Origin: Planctomycetota bacterium
GTDB lineage: Bacteria; Planctomycetota; PLA2
Length of the DNA stretch: 64,000 nucleotides
Direction: 5' to 3'
NCBI GenBank assembly: GCA_021776735.1
Contig: JAJFFH010000028.1
Location: 62,001 to 126,000 of the forward strand
The notes below the pieces were generated by a model. It saw only the letters and a program-made list of their open reading frames with translations, made no database searches and had not been told where the DNA came from. A program made the position numbers and the translations under genes. Shown piece after piece: positions 46,073 through 54,402 of the stretch (position 1 is the first letter of the stretch; each line of letters begins with the position of its first letter).

Positions 46073-46861
46073 ATGACAGCGGCGCTTGCGAGCCTTGGGC
46101 GTTCGGGACTCGAGATCATCGGGTTCATCGTCGGGTGCGTGCGACTGCTCGGGGAAGCCGCCTACTGGCTGCTGGTTGGCCCGTTCAAGGGCTACAAGCT
46201 GCGGGTCGGCGAGATCTTGCGCCAGTCCGTCCGGATCGGGGTCAACGCGGTCCCGATCGTGTTTCTGGTCAATTTCTTCGTCGGCGTGACGTTGGCGGTG
46301 ACGGTTGCCGACATCCTCAACATCTTTGGCGCGCCCGAGTTCACGGGTGCCGTAATGGGTGTGGGTTTTTGGCGCGAGTTGGCGCCGCTGCTCACGGGCA
46401 TCGTCATGGCCGGTTTCGCGGGCGCGTCGCTGGCCGCGGAACTCGGCACGATGAAGGTGAACGAGGAACTGATGGCGCTCGAGGCGATGGCCCTCAACCC
46501 CGTGCGTTACCTGTGCGTGCCGCGACTGGTGGCGATCCTTGTGATGGTCCCTGTCCTCACGCTGCTGGGATCGGCGTTCGGCATCTTTGGCGGCTACATC
46601 GTATTCACGGCGCTCCTGGACTTCAGTCCGAAGGCGTACTACGACAAGATGGTCGAGGCGATGGCCTACAAAGACATCTGGGTGGGCTGCATGAAGGCGG
46701 GGATCTTCGGCACCATCGTGGGCCTTGTCGGCCTGGTTCAGGGATTTTCGGTGCGTGGTGGTGCCGAGGGTGTGGGACGGGCGACGACCAACGCCGTGGT
46801 GTATTCGATCATCCTCATCATCGGGACGGACTGCGCGCTGACCATCGCGCTCTATTTTTGA
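46073..46861 (+). CDS. mlaE: Lipid-transport ABC permease MlaE
   Basis: 262 aa, five or six membrane segments. GFWRELAPLLTGIVMAGFAG followed by ELGTMKVNEELMALEAM is the coupling region characteristic of MlaE/YrbE permeases. It forms the inner-membrane channel of the Mla/Mce phospholipid transporter and is the first of three genes. Confidence 0.94.
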   Translation: MTAALASLGRSGLEIIGFIVGCVRLLGEAAYWLLVGPFKGYKLRVGEILRQSVRIGVNAVPIVFLVNFFVGVTLAVTVADILNIFGAPEFTGAVMGVGFWRELAPLLTGIVMAGFAGASLAAELGTMKVNEELMALEAMALNPVRYLCVPRLVAILVMVPVLTLLGSAFGIFGGYIVFTALLDFSPKAYYDKMVEAMAYKDIWVGCMKAGIFGTIVGLVGLVQGFSVRGGAEGVGRATTNAVVYSIILIIGTDCALTIALYF

Positions 46862-46874
46862 GAGGCGTTCTGAC

Positions 46875-47765
46875 ATGAGCGAACAGCAGCCGCCTCCCGC
46901 TTCCACGGCCTCCCCGAGCCCCGGTTCTGAACCTGGGCCCGGTGCGGATCGCGACGCCGCCTTCCAGAAGGGCGACGTCATCATTCGCGTGCGCAACATC
47001 AAGAAGAGTTACGGCGACCGCGAGATTCTCCACGGGATCAGCTTCGATGTTCGCAAGGGCGAGACCGTGATCATCATGGGCGGATCCGGGCACGGCAAGA
47101 GCACGATGCTGCGGCTCATGATCGGCGCGGAACTTCCCGACAGCGGGACGATCGAGCTGTTTGGCAAGGAGATCACCGGCCTCGCCGAGCAGGAGATGTA
47201 TCCGCTCAAGAAACGATTCGGCGTGCTGTTCCAGCATGGCGCGTTGTTCGCCTCCATGACCGTGGGCGAGAACATTGCGCTGCCGCTGCGCGAGCACACC
47301 GATCTCGACGAAAAGATCATCAGCATCATCGTCAAGCTCAAGCTGGAGCTGGTTGGCCTGAGGGATTTTGAGGATCTCGTGCCGTCGCAGCTCTCCGGCG
47401 GCATGAGAAAGCGCGTCGGCTTGGCGCGCTCGATCGCGCTCGACCCCGAGATCATCTTCTACGACGAGCCGGGAGCGGGTCTCGACCCGGTCATGCTCGC
47501 CGTGATCGACGAACTCATCACGGGGTTGAGCGACAAGCTCGGAGTAGCGTCCATCGTCGTGACCCACGAGATGCAGTCCGCGTTCCGAATTGCCGACCGA
47601 ATGCTCCTGATGCACGGCGGCAACATCCTGGCGGAGGGCACGCCCGAGGAAATCCGCGCGTCGGACGACCCGGTGCTGCAGCAGTTCATCAACGGAAAGG
47701 CGGAGGGACCGATCCCTCTGCGGCTCTCCAGCCGCGATTTCGCCGAAGACCTTTTGGGAGGTTGA
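46875..47765 (+). CDS. mlaF: Lipid-transport ABC ATPase MlaF
   Basis: 296 aa. Walker A GGSGHGKST lies at 69-77, the signature is LSGGMRKRVGLARSI and Walker B is IIFYDEPGAGLDP. A 25-residue Pro/Ser-rich extension precedes the usual start. It powers the MlaE channel. It lies 13 bp after mlaE and 3 bp before mlaD. Confidence 0.95.
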   Translation: MSEQQPPPASTASPSPGSEPGPGADRDAAFQKGDVIIRVRNIKKSYGDREILHGISFDVRKGETVIIMGGSGHGKSTMLRLMIGAELPDSGTIELFGKEITGLAEQEMYPLKKRFGVLFQHGALFASMTVGENIALPLREHTDLDEKIISIIVKLKLELVGLRDFEDLVPSQLSGGMRKRVGLARSIALDPEIIFYDEPGAGLDPVMLAVIDELITGLSDKLGVASIVVTHEMQSAFRIADRMLLMHGGNILAEGTPEEIRASDDPVLQQFINGKAEGPIPLRLSSRDFAEDLLGG

Positions 47766-47768
47766 TCC

Positions 47769-49046
47769 ATGGCCAAGGGCAAACGCGGTGTCGAGGTTCA
47801 GGCTGGGCTGGTCGTACTGGCCGGGCTGGTCGTACTCGGCGTGTTCTTCTACTGGGTGAGCGGCGGCAAGGCGCAGTTCGAGGACAAGACGACCTATATG
47901 GTCCTGTTCCGGCATGGCGGCGGGATCGACGACGGAGATGTCGTACGCCTCGACGGCCGCAAGGTCGGCAAGGTCGATGACGTGGGCCGCAAGGTCGTTT
48001 CGTCCGAGGAGGGCACGATTCGCTATGTGGCCGTCAAGATCATCATCCTGGCCAGCGAAGAGGTTCCTGTCGATTCGAAGATCACCGTATCGAAGACGGT
48101 GACCGGCACGACGACGCTCGATATCGCTTCCGGCACGTCGCCCGATCTCGCGAACGACAAGACCGAGTTGCCCGGCGAAAAGCTGGACTCGTTCGAGGAC
48201 GCGATCCACAACGCCTCGAAGCTCATGGCGGATGTGCGTCAGGTTGTCCAGCACGTTGATGGCGTGGTCGGCCACGCGGATGAGGTCGTCCTCCTGATCA
48301 AGGATGAGGTTGCAAAGATCGATCTCGGACGCATCCAGAGCAAGGTCGAAGCCATTCTCGACGAAACACGGGGAGGCGTCGGCGACGCGCGCGCCATCAT
48401 TGCGGACGCACGCGAGCCGGTTCGTGAGACGCTGGCGAGCATTCGCAGTGGAGCGGCCGAGGCTGACGGGTTCGTGAAGGATCTTCGCGGGGACTGGCGC
48501 GGGATGAAGCCCAAAGTGCATGGGATTCTCGACGACACCCGTGCCGCGACGACCAACGTGAAGGGGATCATCGAGGAGAACCGCGAGCCGGCAAAGACGC
48601 TGATGCAAAACATCAAGGACGCGTCGTTCCGGATCGGCCCCGCCCTGGTGAAACTCGAGACGCTGGCATCCGAGCTGCGCGACACCGTGTACGAGGCGCG
48701 GCCGAAGATCATCCGGACGCTCACGCATGCCGAGAAGGCGCTCGCAAACATCAAGGCGACGACGGAAGACCTCAAGACCGCACCCTGGAAGCTCGTGCGC
48801 AAGGGGTCCGAGGCCGAGGCCACGGCGCTGGCGCTGTTCAACGCAGCACGGCTCTACGTCGAGTCGGCGGAGTCGATCGGCAAGCTCGTGGGTGAGATCG
48901 ACACGCTGCGGCGCCTCGACGCGCTCAAGGATCCGAAGCGACAAGACCAGATCGACGACGTGATGCGCCGCCTTGCGCGGTCCCTCGAAGACTACGACGG
49001 GCGCGAGAAGAGGCTCGTGGAGCTCTTGAAGGAGAAGACCAAGTAG
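47769..49046 (+). CDS. mlaD: MCE-domain lipid-binding protein MlaD
   Basis: 425 aa. One N-terminal membrane helix (about 9-29) precedes an MCE domain (VLFRHGGGIDDGDVVRLDGR; GTTTLDIASG) and a long helical C-terminal part of about 280 residues. In hexamers this longer tail would extend the lipid tunnel across the periplasm. No outer-membrane MlaA or periplasmic MlaC gene is adjacent. Confidence 0.93.
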   Translation: MAKGKRGVEVQAGLVVLAGLVVLGVFFYWVSGGKAQFEDKTTYMVLFRHGGGIDDGDVVRLDGRKVGKVDDVGRKVVSSEEGTIRYVAVKIIILASEEVPVDSKITVSKTVTGTTTLDIASGTSPDLANDKTELPGEKLDSFEDAIHNASKLMADVRQVVQHVDGVVGHADEVVLLIKDEVAKIDLGRIQSKVEAILDETRGGVGDARAIIADAREPVRETLASIRSGAAEADGFVKDLRGDWRGMKPKVHGILDDTRAATTNVKGIIEENREPAKTLMQNIKDASFRIGPALVKLETLASELRDTVYEARPKIIRTLTHAEKALANIKATTEDLKTAPWKLVRKGSEAEATALALFNAARLYVESAESIGKLVGEIDTLRRLDALKDPKRQDQIDDVMRRLARSLEDYDGREKRLVELLKEKTK

Positions 49047-49406
49047 GCACGTAAGATTGCCTGCGGCGCCCTTGCTAAGGCTCAGGGGCGGCGAGTTTCG
49101 GGGATGGCGCGTGCCGTTGGCCCATTCTCGTCTGGTTCGGGGTTGCTGGCGTGGCGAGCGACGGCTCGCGGGATGCGAACCACGGATGGCGAGATCGGGC
49201 AGCTTGGCCGTCGGTTCTGCACGCGGCGGCAACCTGAACCTCCGGCCAGGAACATTACGATCGCTTGGGCGACTCCTTGAGCGTCGTCCGTCAACATCGC
49301 CGTCCGTTCGCCCTTTTCACAGTCCGGGCGATCCGTTGTTTCGAGCGGTGGCGCACTCGCGCTGCCGGTGCCCTTGAAGACTTGAATCGGAAGAGACAAT
49401 TGAGCC
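49047..49406. other. 360-bp spacer before mdh
   Basis: No reading frame with neighbour-like codon use was found. It contains a motif copy (49295) and a half copy (GTCGTCCGTC, 49283-49292) eight bases before it. Confidence 0.55.
49295..49307 (-). repeat. Dispersed motif, copy 13 (intergenic)
   Basis: Exact 13-mer about 100 bp upstream of mdh. Confidence 0.8.
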
Positions 49407-50336
49407 ATGCACAAGGTGACCGTAATCGGGGCGGGCAACGTCGGTGCGACGTGTGCCTACCAACTCGCTGATCGCAACATCGCGAACGTGACGATGATCG
49501 ATATCGTCGATGGCATGCCGCAGGGCAAGGCGCTCGACATGGCCCAGTGCGGGGCGATTTTTGACTTCGACGGCAGTATCGAAGGCAGCAATGACCTGAA
49601 GGGTGTTGCGGGCAGCGATGTCGTCGTCGTCACGTCGGGCATTCCGCGCAAGCCGGGCATGGATCGGATGGACCTGCTCAAGACGAACACGGGCATCCTC
49701 AAGGAGGTCTCGGCGGCGATCAAGGAGCACGCCCCCGGCGCGATCGTCATCGTCATTACGAATCCGCTCGACATCATGGCCTACGTTGCGCTCCAGGAAA
49801 CCGGTTTTCCGCGCGAGCGCGTCATGGGGATGGCCGGGGTTCTCGACGCCGCCCGTTATCGCCGCTTCATCGCGTGGGAACTGAACTGCTCCGTGCGCGA
49901 CGTCGCCGCGATGGTGCTCGGCGGCCACGGCCCCCAGATGGTTCCGCTGCCGCGCTTCTCCACGGTCAACGGCGTTCCGATCACCGAGCTGATCCCGGCC
50001 GACCGGATCCAGGCGCTCGTCGATCGCACCCGCACCGGTGGCGGCGAGATCGTGAAGCTACTCAAGACCGGCAGTGCGTTCTATGCCCCGGCCGGCTCGG
50101 CTGCGGTCATGGTCGAAGCGATCCTCCGCGACACCGGCCACATCGTGCCCGCATGCGCGTTCCTCCAGGGTGAGTACGGCTACGAGGGGTTCCATCTCGG
50201 CGTTCCGGTGAGGCTGGGCAAGGGCGGCATCAAGGACATCATCGAGTTGGAACTCTCGGCCGACGAGAAAGCAGCGCTCGATGTGTCGGCCGAGGCCGTA
50301 CGAAAGGGCGTCGCGGACGTAGCGCGGTTCCTGTAG
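49407..50336 (+). CDS. mdh: Malate dehydrogenase (LDH-like type)
   Basis: 309 aa. The NAD-binding GAGNVGATCAYQLA starts the protein; an Asp at the end of strand 2 (MIDIVDG) favours NAD. SGIPRKPGMDRMDLLKTN is the active-site loop with the substrate Arg residues of malate dehydrogenases, and the catalytic His is in GGHGPQMVPL. It oxidises malate to oxaloacetate in the citric-acid cycle. The gene is monocistronic. Confidence 0.95.
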   Translation: MHKVTVIGAGNVGATCAYQLADRNIANVTMIDIVDGMPQGKALDMAQCGAIFDFDGSIEGSNDLKGVAGSDVVVVTSGIPRKPGMDRMDLLKTNTGILKEVSAAIKEHAPGAIVIVITNPLDIMAYVALQETGFPRERVMGMAGVLDAARYRRFIAWELNCSVRDVAAMVLGGHGPQMVPLPRFSTVNGVPITELIPADRIQALVDRTRTGGGEIVKLLKTGSAFYAPAGSAAVMVEAILRDTGHIVPACAFLQGEYGYEGFHLGVPVRLGKGGIKDIIELELSADEKAALDVSAEAVRKGVADVARFL

Positions 50337-51446
50337 CCGTTCGCCAGGTCTAGCCGTCTCGGACAACGCAGCCACAGGCCCTGCCTCTGCAGCAGCGCGG
50401 GTACGCTGCTGCGGCGCAATTCGAAGCCACGTGCGTGTGTGGCGGCCTCGATCGTGTCCTCCGTGCGGACACAAGCCGCACGCTCGCCACAAGCCCGCCT
50501 TGGAACTACGCCGAGAACGACCACTGCATGGCGCCATCGTGGCTGTCTTCCATGGCAGCGGGAGTGGATCAGGGCGGCCCCCGGCCATTATGGTCATAGC
50601 ACGCCCACTCCCATGCGAACGTGCCGCGCGACGGCGATAGGGCGGCGCGCGCTCGCGCACCTCGGATGCGCCGGCAGCGCCGCCGTCGGCTCCTGAGTTG
50701 GGCCCCGGTGTCCCCGGAGACTCGGCCCCGAGCCATCGAACCCCGAATGTTCGAACCGCGCTCGGCGTCCGGCGCAGGCTCGACATCACGGGAGCGGCGA
50801 TCGGCCTCGATTTTCATGACTAGCCCACCCGGGCTACCGGCTACTCGTGCACAAGCCGTACCTCGGTCCGGACTTGCACCAGTCGGACATCGACGCCGTT
50901 TGGCAGGTGGCCCGAGCCACTCAGAACCCGCCCCCAAAAGGCGCACGTCGCGGAACGCCGCCGCATGACCTTCGCGCGCTACGGACTCACGCCGCGCCCG
51001 AAGCCCGCGCGTTCGAAGGACACACGCCCTGCCCCTTCACCCCGACTCCGACCAGGTAAGCCCTGCAATACGTCGTCGATGCCGCCGGCAACTGGACGAT
51101 GAACTGTTTCGTCCGCACGGCGGACGCATCAGCGCGACCACGGTGGCGGGTCGGCCGAACGCCCATGCTTGCGAGCGCCGGCCGGGCGGACTCACGCGCC
51201 GGCTTGTTGTTCCCGCGCCTGTTGGCAGGATCGAACGACCGCGGAATCAGCGAGGAGCAAGACGAAAACGCGGACGGCGAGCGAGGACCACGAAGAAGAT
51301 GCATGAGGGTCCATGCGCCGTGCCCGGTCCTGCTCGTGTATCGTGGAAAACCGTTCCAGGTATGGCCTTGGTGCCGGGAGTAGGTCCGGTCCAGTGCGAG
51401 GCGGACAGCGAATACCGGTCTGGCCGAGCGGGTAGGGAGAAACGAC
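50337..51446. other. 1.1-kb region without an intact gene
   Basis: Several short frames exist, but none has convincing codon use or a ribosome site. A fragment at about 51063-51110 reads LQYVVDAAGNWTMNCF, resembling one RHS/YD repeat. The region separates mdh from the TPR-CHAT island and looks like decayed accessory DNA. Confidence 0.5.
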
Positions 51447-51800
51447 ATGAAGCAAGACGACGTGAATCGGAGAGAGAAAGTGCTGCGCGCATTGGCTGAC
51501 GGGCTGGCGGATCTCGGTGGGACCGAGGCGGCGAAGGAGCGACCGGGCACGTACAAGTTGGCCGTGCGGGTGGTCATGGAGGTCTTCGGGCTGTCCGTCC
51601 CTGACAGTTCGGTATCGCAGGACGAAGCGACGCGGGCGTTTGGCTCGCTCGCGGATGTTCCCGACGAGACCGGTCGCGGGCAACTGCACAATCACGAGCT
51701 CATAGCTTGGCTGACACGCCTCGCCAACCCCGAAGGAAAGCCCAAAAACTCCGCGGATGAAGCGCGCGAAGACTCCACAGGCGAACGGTCGGATTCTTGA
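51447..51800 (+). CDS. Small first protein of the TPR-CHAT locus
   Basis: 117 aa from the ATG at 51447 with GGGAGA upstream. It appears helical (MKQDDVNRREKVLRALADGL; YKLAVRVVMEVFGLSV). It overlaps the next gene by TTGA. By position and size it may correspond to the small associated protein of CATRA-type caspase/TPR conflict systems described by Aravind and colleagues; this is recalled, not tested. Confidence 0.6.
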   Translation: MKQDDVNRREKVLRALADGLADLGGTEAAKERPGTYKLAVRVVMEVFGLSVPDSSVSQDEATRAFGSLADVPDETGRGQLHNHELIAWLTRLANPEGKPKNSADEAREDSTGERSDS

Positions 51801-53164
51801 CCACCTCGGCGACAGAGTTTCGGGATCCGGCGGTTTTTTGCTGGGTGTTTCCGTTGCTCCGGACGGACGATCCCCCCGCGAAAGCCCGCCATGTGGAATG
51901 GGAACAAGGACTTGCACAAGAACTGCGTGCCGAGTTGATCCGCCGCGCCGCATCGAGCACCGTTGATGAGATCGAGCGATCGCAGCAGCAGCCGGGCAAT
52001 CCGTTTCGCCGGGTCAAAAGGTGGTCCCTGCGGAGCGCGAACGATGGGAGCGGGCATCCCATTTGGCAGGCCCGGTTCGAGGAGGCTCCCGAAGGCAGTA
52101 TCGGCTACCTCTCCTGTCGGGTGGAGCAAGGAGGGCCGGCCGATCAACAAGCCGTTGGGTCCATCAAGCAGGAGGCCCACGAACTGTTCGAGTCTGTCTT
52201 CGATGGGCGGACCCCACATTACGAGGGGGCGACCTGTGTCTGTGTCGAGTTTTCGGGTGACGCTGCGAAATGGAAAGGTGATCCGACCCTCCGGGCCACG
52301 GCCGCGTCGTCGATCGGCCATGATGCGACGACTTCTTTGAAGTGGATTCCGGTCGAGTTCGGGTGGCTGGGCCTGCGGGACGAGGAGGCACCGATTCCGC
52401 CGTCCATTGTGGTTTATCGGAAGGGCTGCGACGAAAGGGCCATCCACTTCCTCCAACGGATCGTGGGCGATCTTGTGCTGCTCCAAAACAAGCTCGTCAG
52501 GCTCCACGAGGCCTATGCCGCGACGCGACATGAAGTCCGGAAAAAGGAGCCGAAAACGATCCGGTCGCTCGACCCGGAGGCGCTGTCCGACATCTCCTTG
52601 ACCGCGATCGAAAAGGCGACCCAGAACGTCTCCAAGTTCATGAACGAGTTTTCGACAGCACTGGCGGATCAAGAGCGGATCCTGATCGCGACCAGAACCA
52701 GCCTCGCCAACGTGGAGTACGTTGCGCTTGAGGCGCCTAAGCCGAGGGAAACGGGAGTCCCCGAAGACGCCGACGAGCTGCCTTTGACGCATCTAACCCG
52801 GTCTCTGACGCGAGACTTGCGGCACCTGGCCGAACAGATCGAAATCGACCTCAGCTATGGTGCAGCGACCCTTTCCGACGGGGACCGTACGATCACGGCC
52901 CTGCATGTACGCGCGCAGATCATCGACGCGCGCGCGACCCGCCGGAACACGGATCAGGCCTTTTGGCTCGGACTCATAGTCGGCCTGGCTTCCCTGCTAG
53001 TCGGCCTGACTCAGATTCTCCCCGAGAACGGGTGGCCGAGTTGGCGAACCCCCCGCACCGTACTGGGGGCGTCGGTTGCTGCTGTTGTCGTGATCCTGTT
53101 GTTCGTGCTTTGGCGAGGGAGGGCAGAGTGCCGCCGCCGCACCAGCGATCGAAAGGGCAAGTGA
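51797..53164 (+). CDS. Two-TM protein of the TPR-CHAT locus
   Basis: 455 aa from the TTG at 51797 (TTGA overlap). An N-terminal alpha/beta region of about 200 residues precedes a long helical part (about 210-365) and two C-terminal membrane segments (about 390-412 and 425-442) with a basic tail. No catalytic motif is seen. The layout fits a membrane-anchored partner of the CHAT protease, such as the CATRA protein of that class. Its stop overlaps the TPR-CHAT start (GTGATG). Confidence 0.65.
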   Translation: MTTSATEFRDPAVFCWVFPLLRTDDPPAKARHVEWEQGLAQELRAELIRRAASSTVDEIERSQQQPGNPFRRVKRWSLRSANDGSGHPIWQARFEEAPEGSIGYLSCRVEQGGPADQQAVGSIKQEAHELFESVFDGRTPHYEGATCVCVEFSGDAAKWKGDPTLRATAASSIGHDATTSLKWIPVEFGWLGLRDEEAPIPPSIVVYRKGCDERAIHFLQRIVGDLVLLQNKLVRLHEAYAATRHEVRKKEPKTIRSLDPEALSDISLTAIEKATQNVSKFMNEFSTALADQERILIATRTSLANVEYVALEAPKPRETGVPEDADELPLTHLTRSLTRDLRHLAEQIEIDLSYGAATLSDGDRTITALHVRAQIIDARATRRNTDQAFWLGLIVGLASLLVGLTQILPENGWPSWRTPRTVLGASVAAVVVILLFVLWRGRAECRRRTSDRKGK

Positions 53165-54099
53165 TGGAGAAGCCGGAGAAGTCAACCATACTGACCGATA
53201 CGTTCTGGGCGCGAATTGACCGCCAACTTGCAGAGACGCCGCGGAACGAGGCGACGCTACAGCAGATGATGGCCGCAGGTGTGCAGGCCTACCAGAAGGC
53301 CGAATACGAGCCAGCTACCCGGTCTTTTGCCGCAGCGGGTAGGCTCGCGACAAACCTCCGCGACCCCGAGCACCCGGACACGCTGACCACCATGGACAGC
53401 CTGGCGACGACTCTCTTGGCGCGGGGTGACCTTGCGGGTGCGGAGGGGCAGCAGAGGACGGTGCTGGAGTCGCGGCGCCGCGTGCTGGGCGCGGAGCACC
53501 CGGACACGTTGACCAGCATGAACAACCTGGCGGCGACTCTCTTGGCGCGGGGTGACCTTGCGGGTGCGGAGGGGCAGCAGAGGACAGTGCTGGAGTCGCG
53601 GCGCCGCGTGCTGGGCGCGGAGCACCCGGAAACGCTGACCAGCATGAACAACCTGGCGCTGACGCTGATGACGCGGGGTGATCTTGCGGGCGCGGAGGGG
53701 CAGCAACGGACGGTGCTGGAGTTGCGGCGCCGGCTGCAGGGCACGGAGCACGTGGCCACCCTGATCGCCATGAACAACCTGGCAGAGACGCTGCGGGCAC
53801 GGGGTGATCTTGCGGGCGCGGAGGAGCAGCAGCGGACGGTGCTGGAGTCGCGGCGCCGCGTGCTGGGCGCGGAGCACCCGGACACGTTGACCAGCATGAA
53901 CAATCTCTCGGGGACGCTCAAGGCGCGTGGGGATCTCGCGGGTGCGGAGGGCGTGCAGCGGACGGTGCTGGAGTCGCGGCGCCGCGTGCTGGGCGCGGAG
54001 CACCCGGACACGTTGACCAGCATGAGCAACCTGGCGCTGACGCTGATGGCGCGGGGCGACCTTGCGGGTGCGGAGGGGCAGCAGCGGACGGTGCTGTAG
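53164..54099 (+). CDS. N-terminal TPR fragment of the broken TPR-CHAT protein
   Basis: 311 aa. A roughly 75-residue helical N-terminal segment precedes five and a half TPR units of 42 residues, each close to NNLAxTLxARGDLAGAEGQQ plus a TVLESRRRVLGAEHPDTLTSM tail. The frame ends at TAG (54097-54099), where all other complete copies have a GAG codon. If translated alone, the product would lack the protease. Confidence 0.75.
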   Translation: MEKPEKSTILTDTFWARIDRQLAETPRNEATLQQMMAAGVQAYQKAEYEPATRSFAAAGRLATNLRDPEHPDTLTTMDSLATTLLARGDLAGAEGQQRTVLESRRRVLGAEHPDTLTSMNNLAATLLARGDLAGAEGQQRTVLESRRRVLGAEHPETLTSMNNLALTLMTRGDLAGAEGQQRTVLELRRRLQGTEHVATLIAMNNLAETLRARGDLAGAEEQQRTVLESRRRVLGAEHPDTLTSMNNLSGTLKARGDLAGAEGVQRTVLESRRRVLGAEHPDTLTSMSNLALTLMARGDLAGAEGQQRTVL

Positions 54100-54402
54100 G
54101 CGCGGCTCCGGCTGCTGGGCGCTGAGCACCCGAACACGCTGACCGCTAGGGGCAACTTGGCGGTGACGTTGAAGGCGCGGGGCGACCTTGCGAGCGCGGA
54201 GGAGCAGCAGCGAACGGTGCTGGAGGCGCTTCGCCATGTGCTGGGCGCGGAGCACCCGGACACGCTGACCGCCATGGGCAACCTGGCACGGACGTTGAAG
54301 GCGCGGGGCGACCTTGCGGGCGCGGAGGATCTGCTGGCCGAGTCGCTCGATGGTGTTGAGCACCTCCGCGGCCAAGTGGGCGGGGTACTTGAACGGGCGC
54401 GG
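53395..54402 (+). repeat. Eight tandem 126-bp repeats encoding TPR units
   Basis: Units start at 53395, 53521, 53647, 53773, 53899, 54025, 54151 and 54277. The first seven are highly similar in DNA; the eighth diverges in its second half. The similarity suggests recent expansion or gene conversion. Confidence 0.85.

Noticed and set aside
51192-51953. 253-residue minus-strand frame over the start of the TPR-CHAT locus
   Set aside because: Antisense to two coupled genes with a good ribosome site; no domain is recognisable.
54097-54099. TAG as recoded pyrrolysine or programmed read-through
   Set aside because: The other repeat copies show an ordinary GAG at this place and no supporting element is visible; a nonsense mutation is simpler.
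53395-54402. CRISPR-like regular repeats
   Set aside because: The 126-bp units are contiguous, lack spacers and encode TPR helices in frame.
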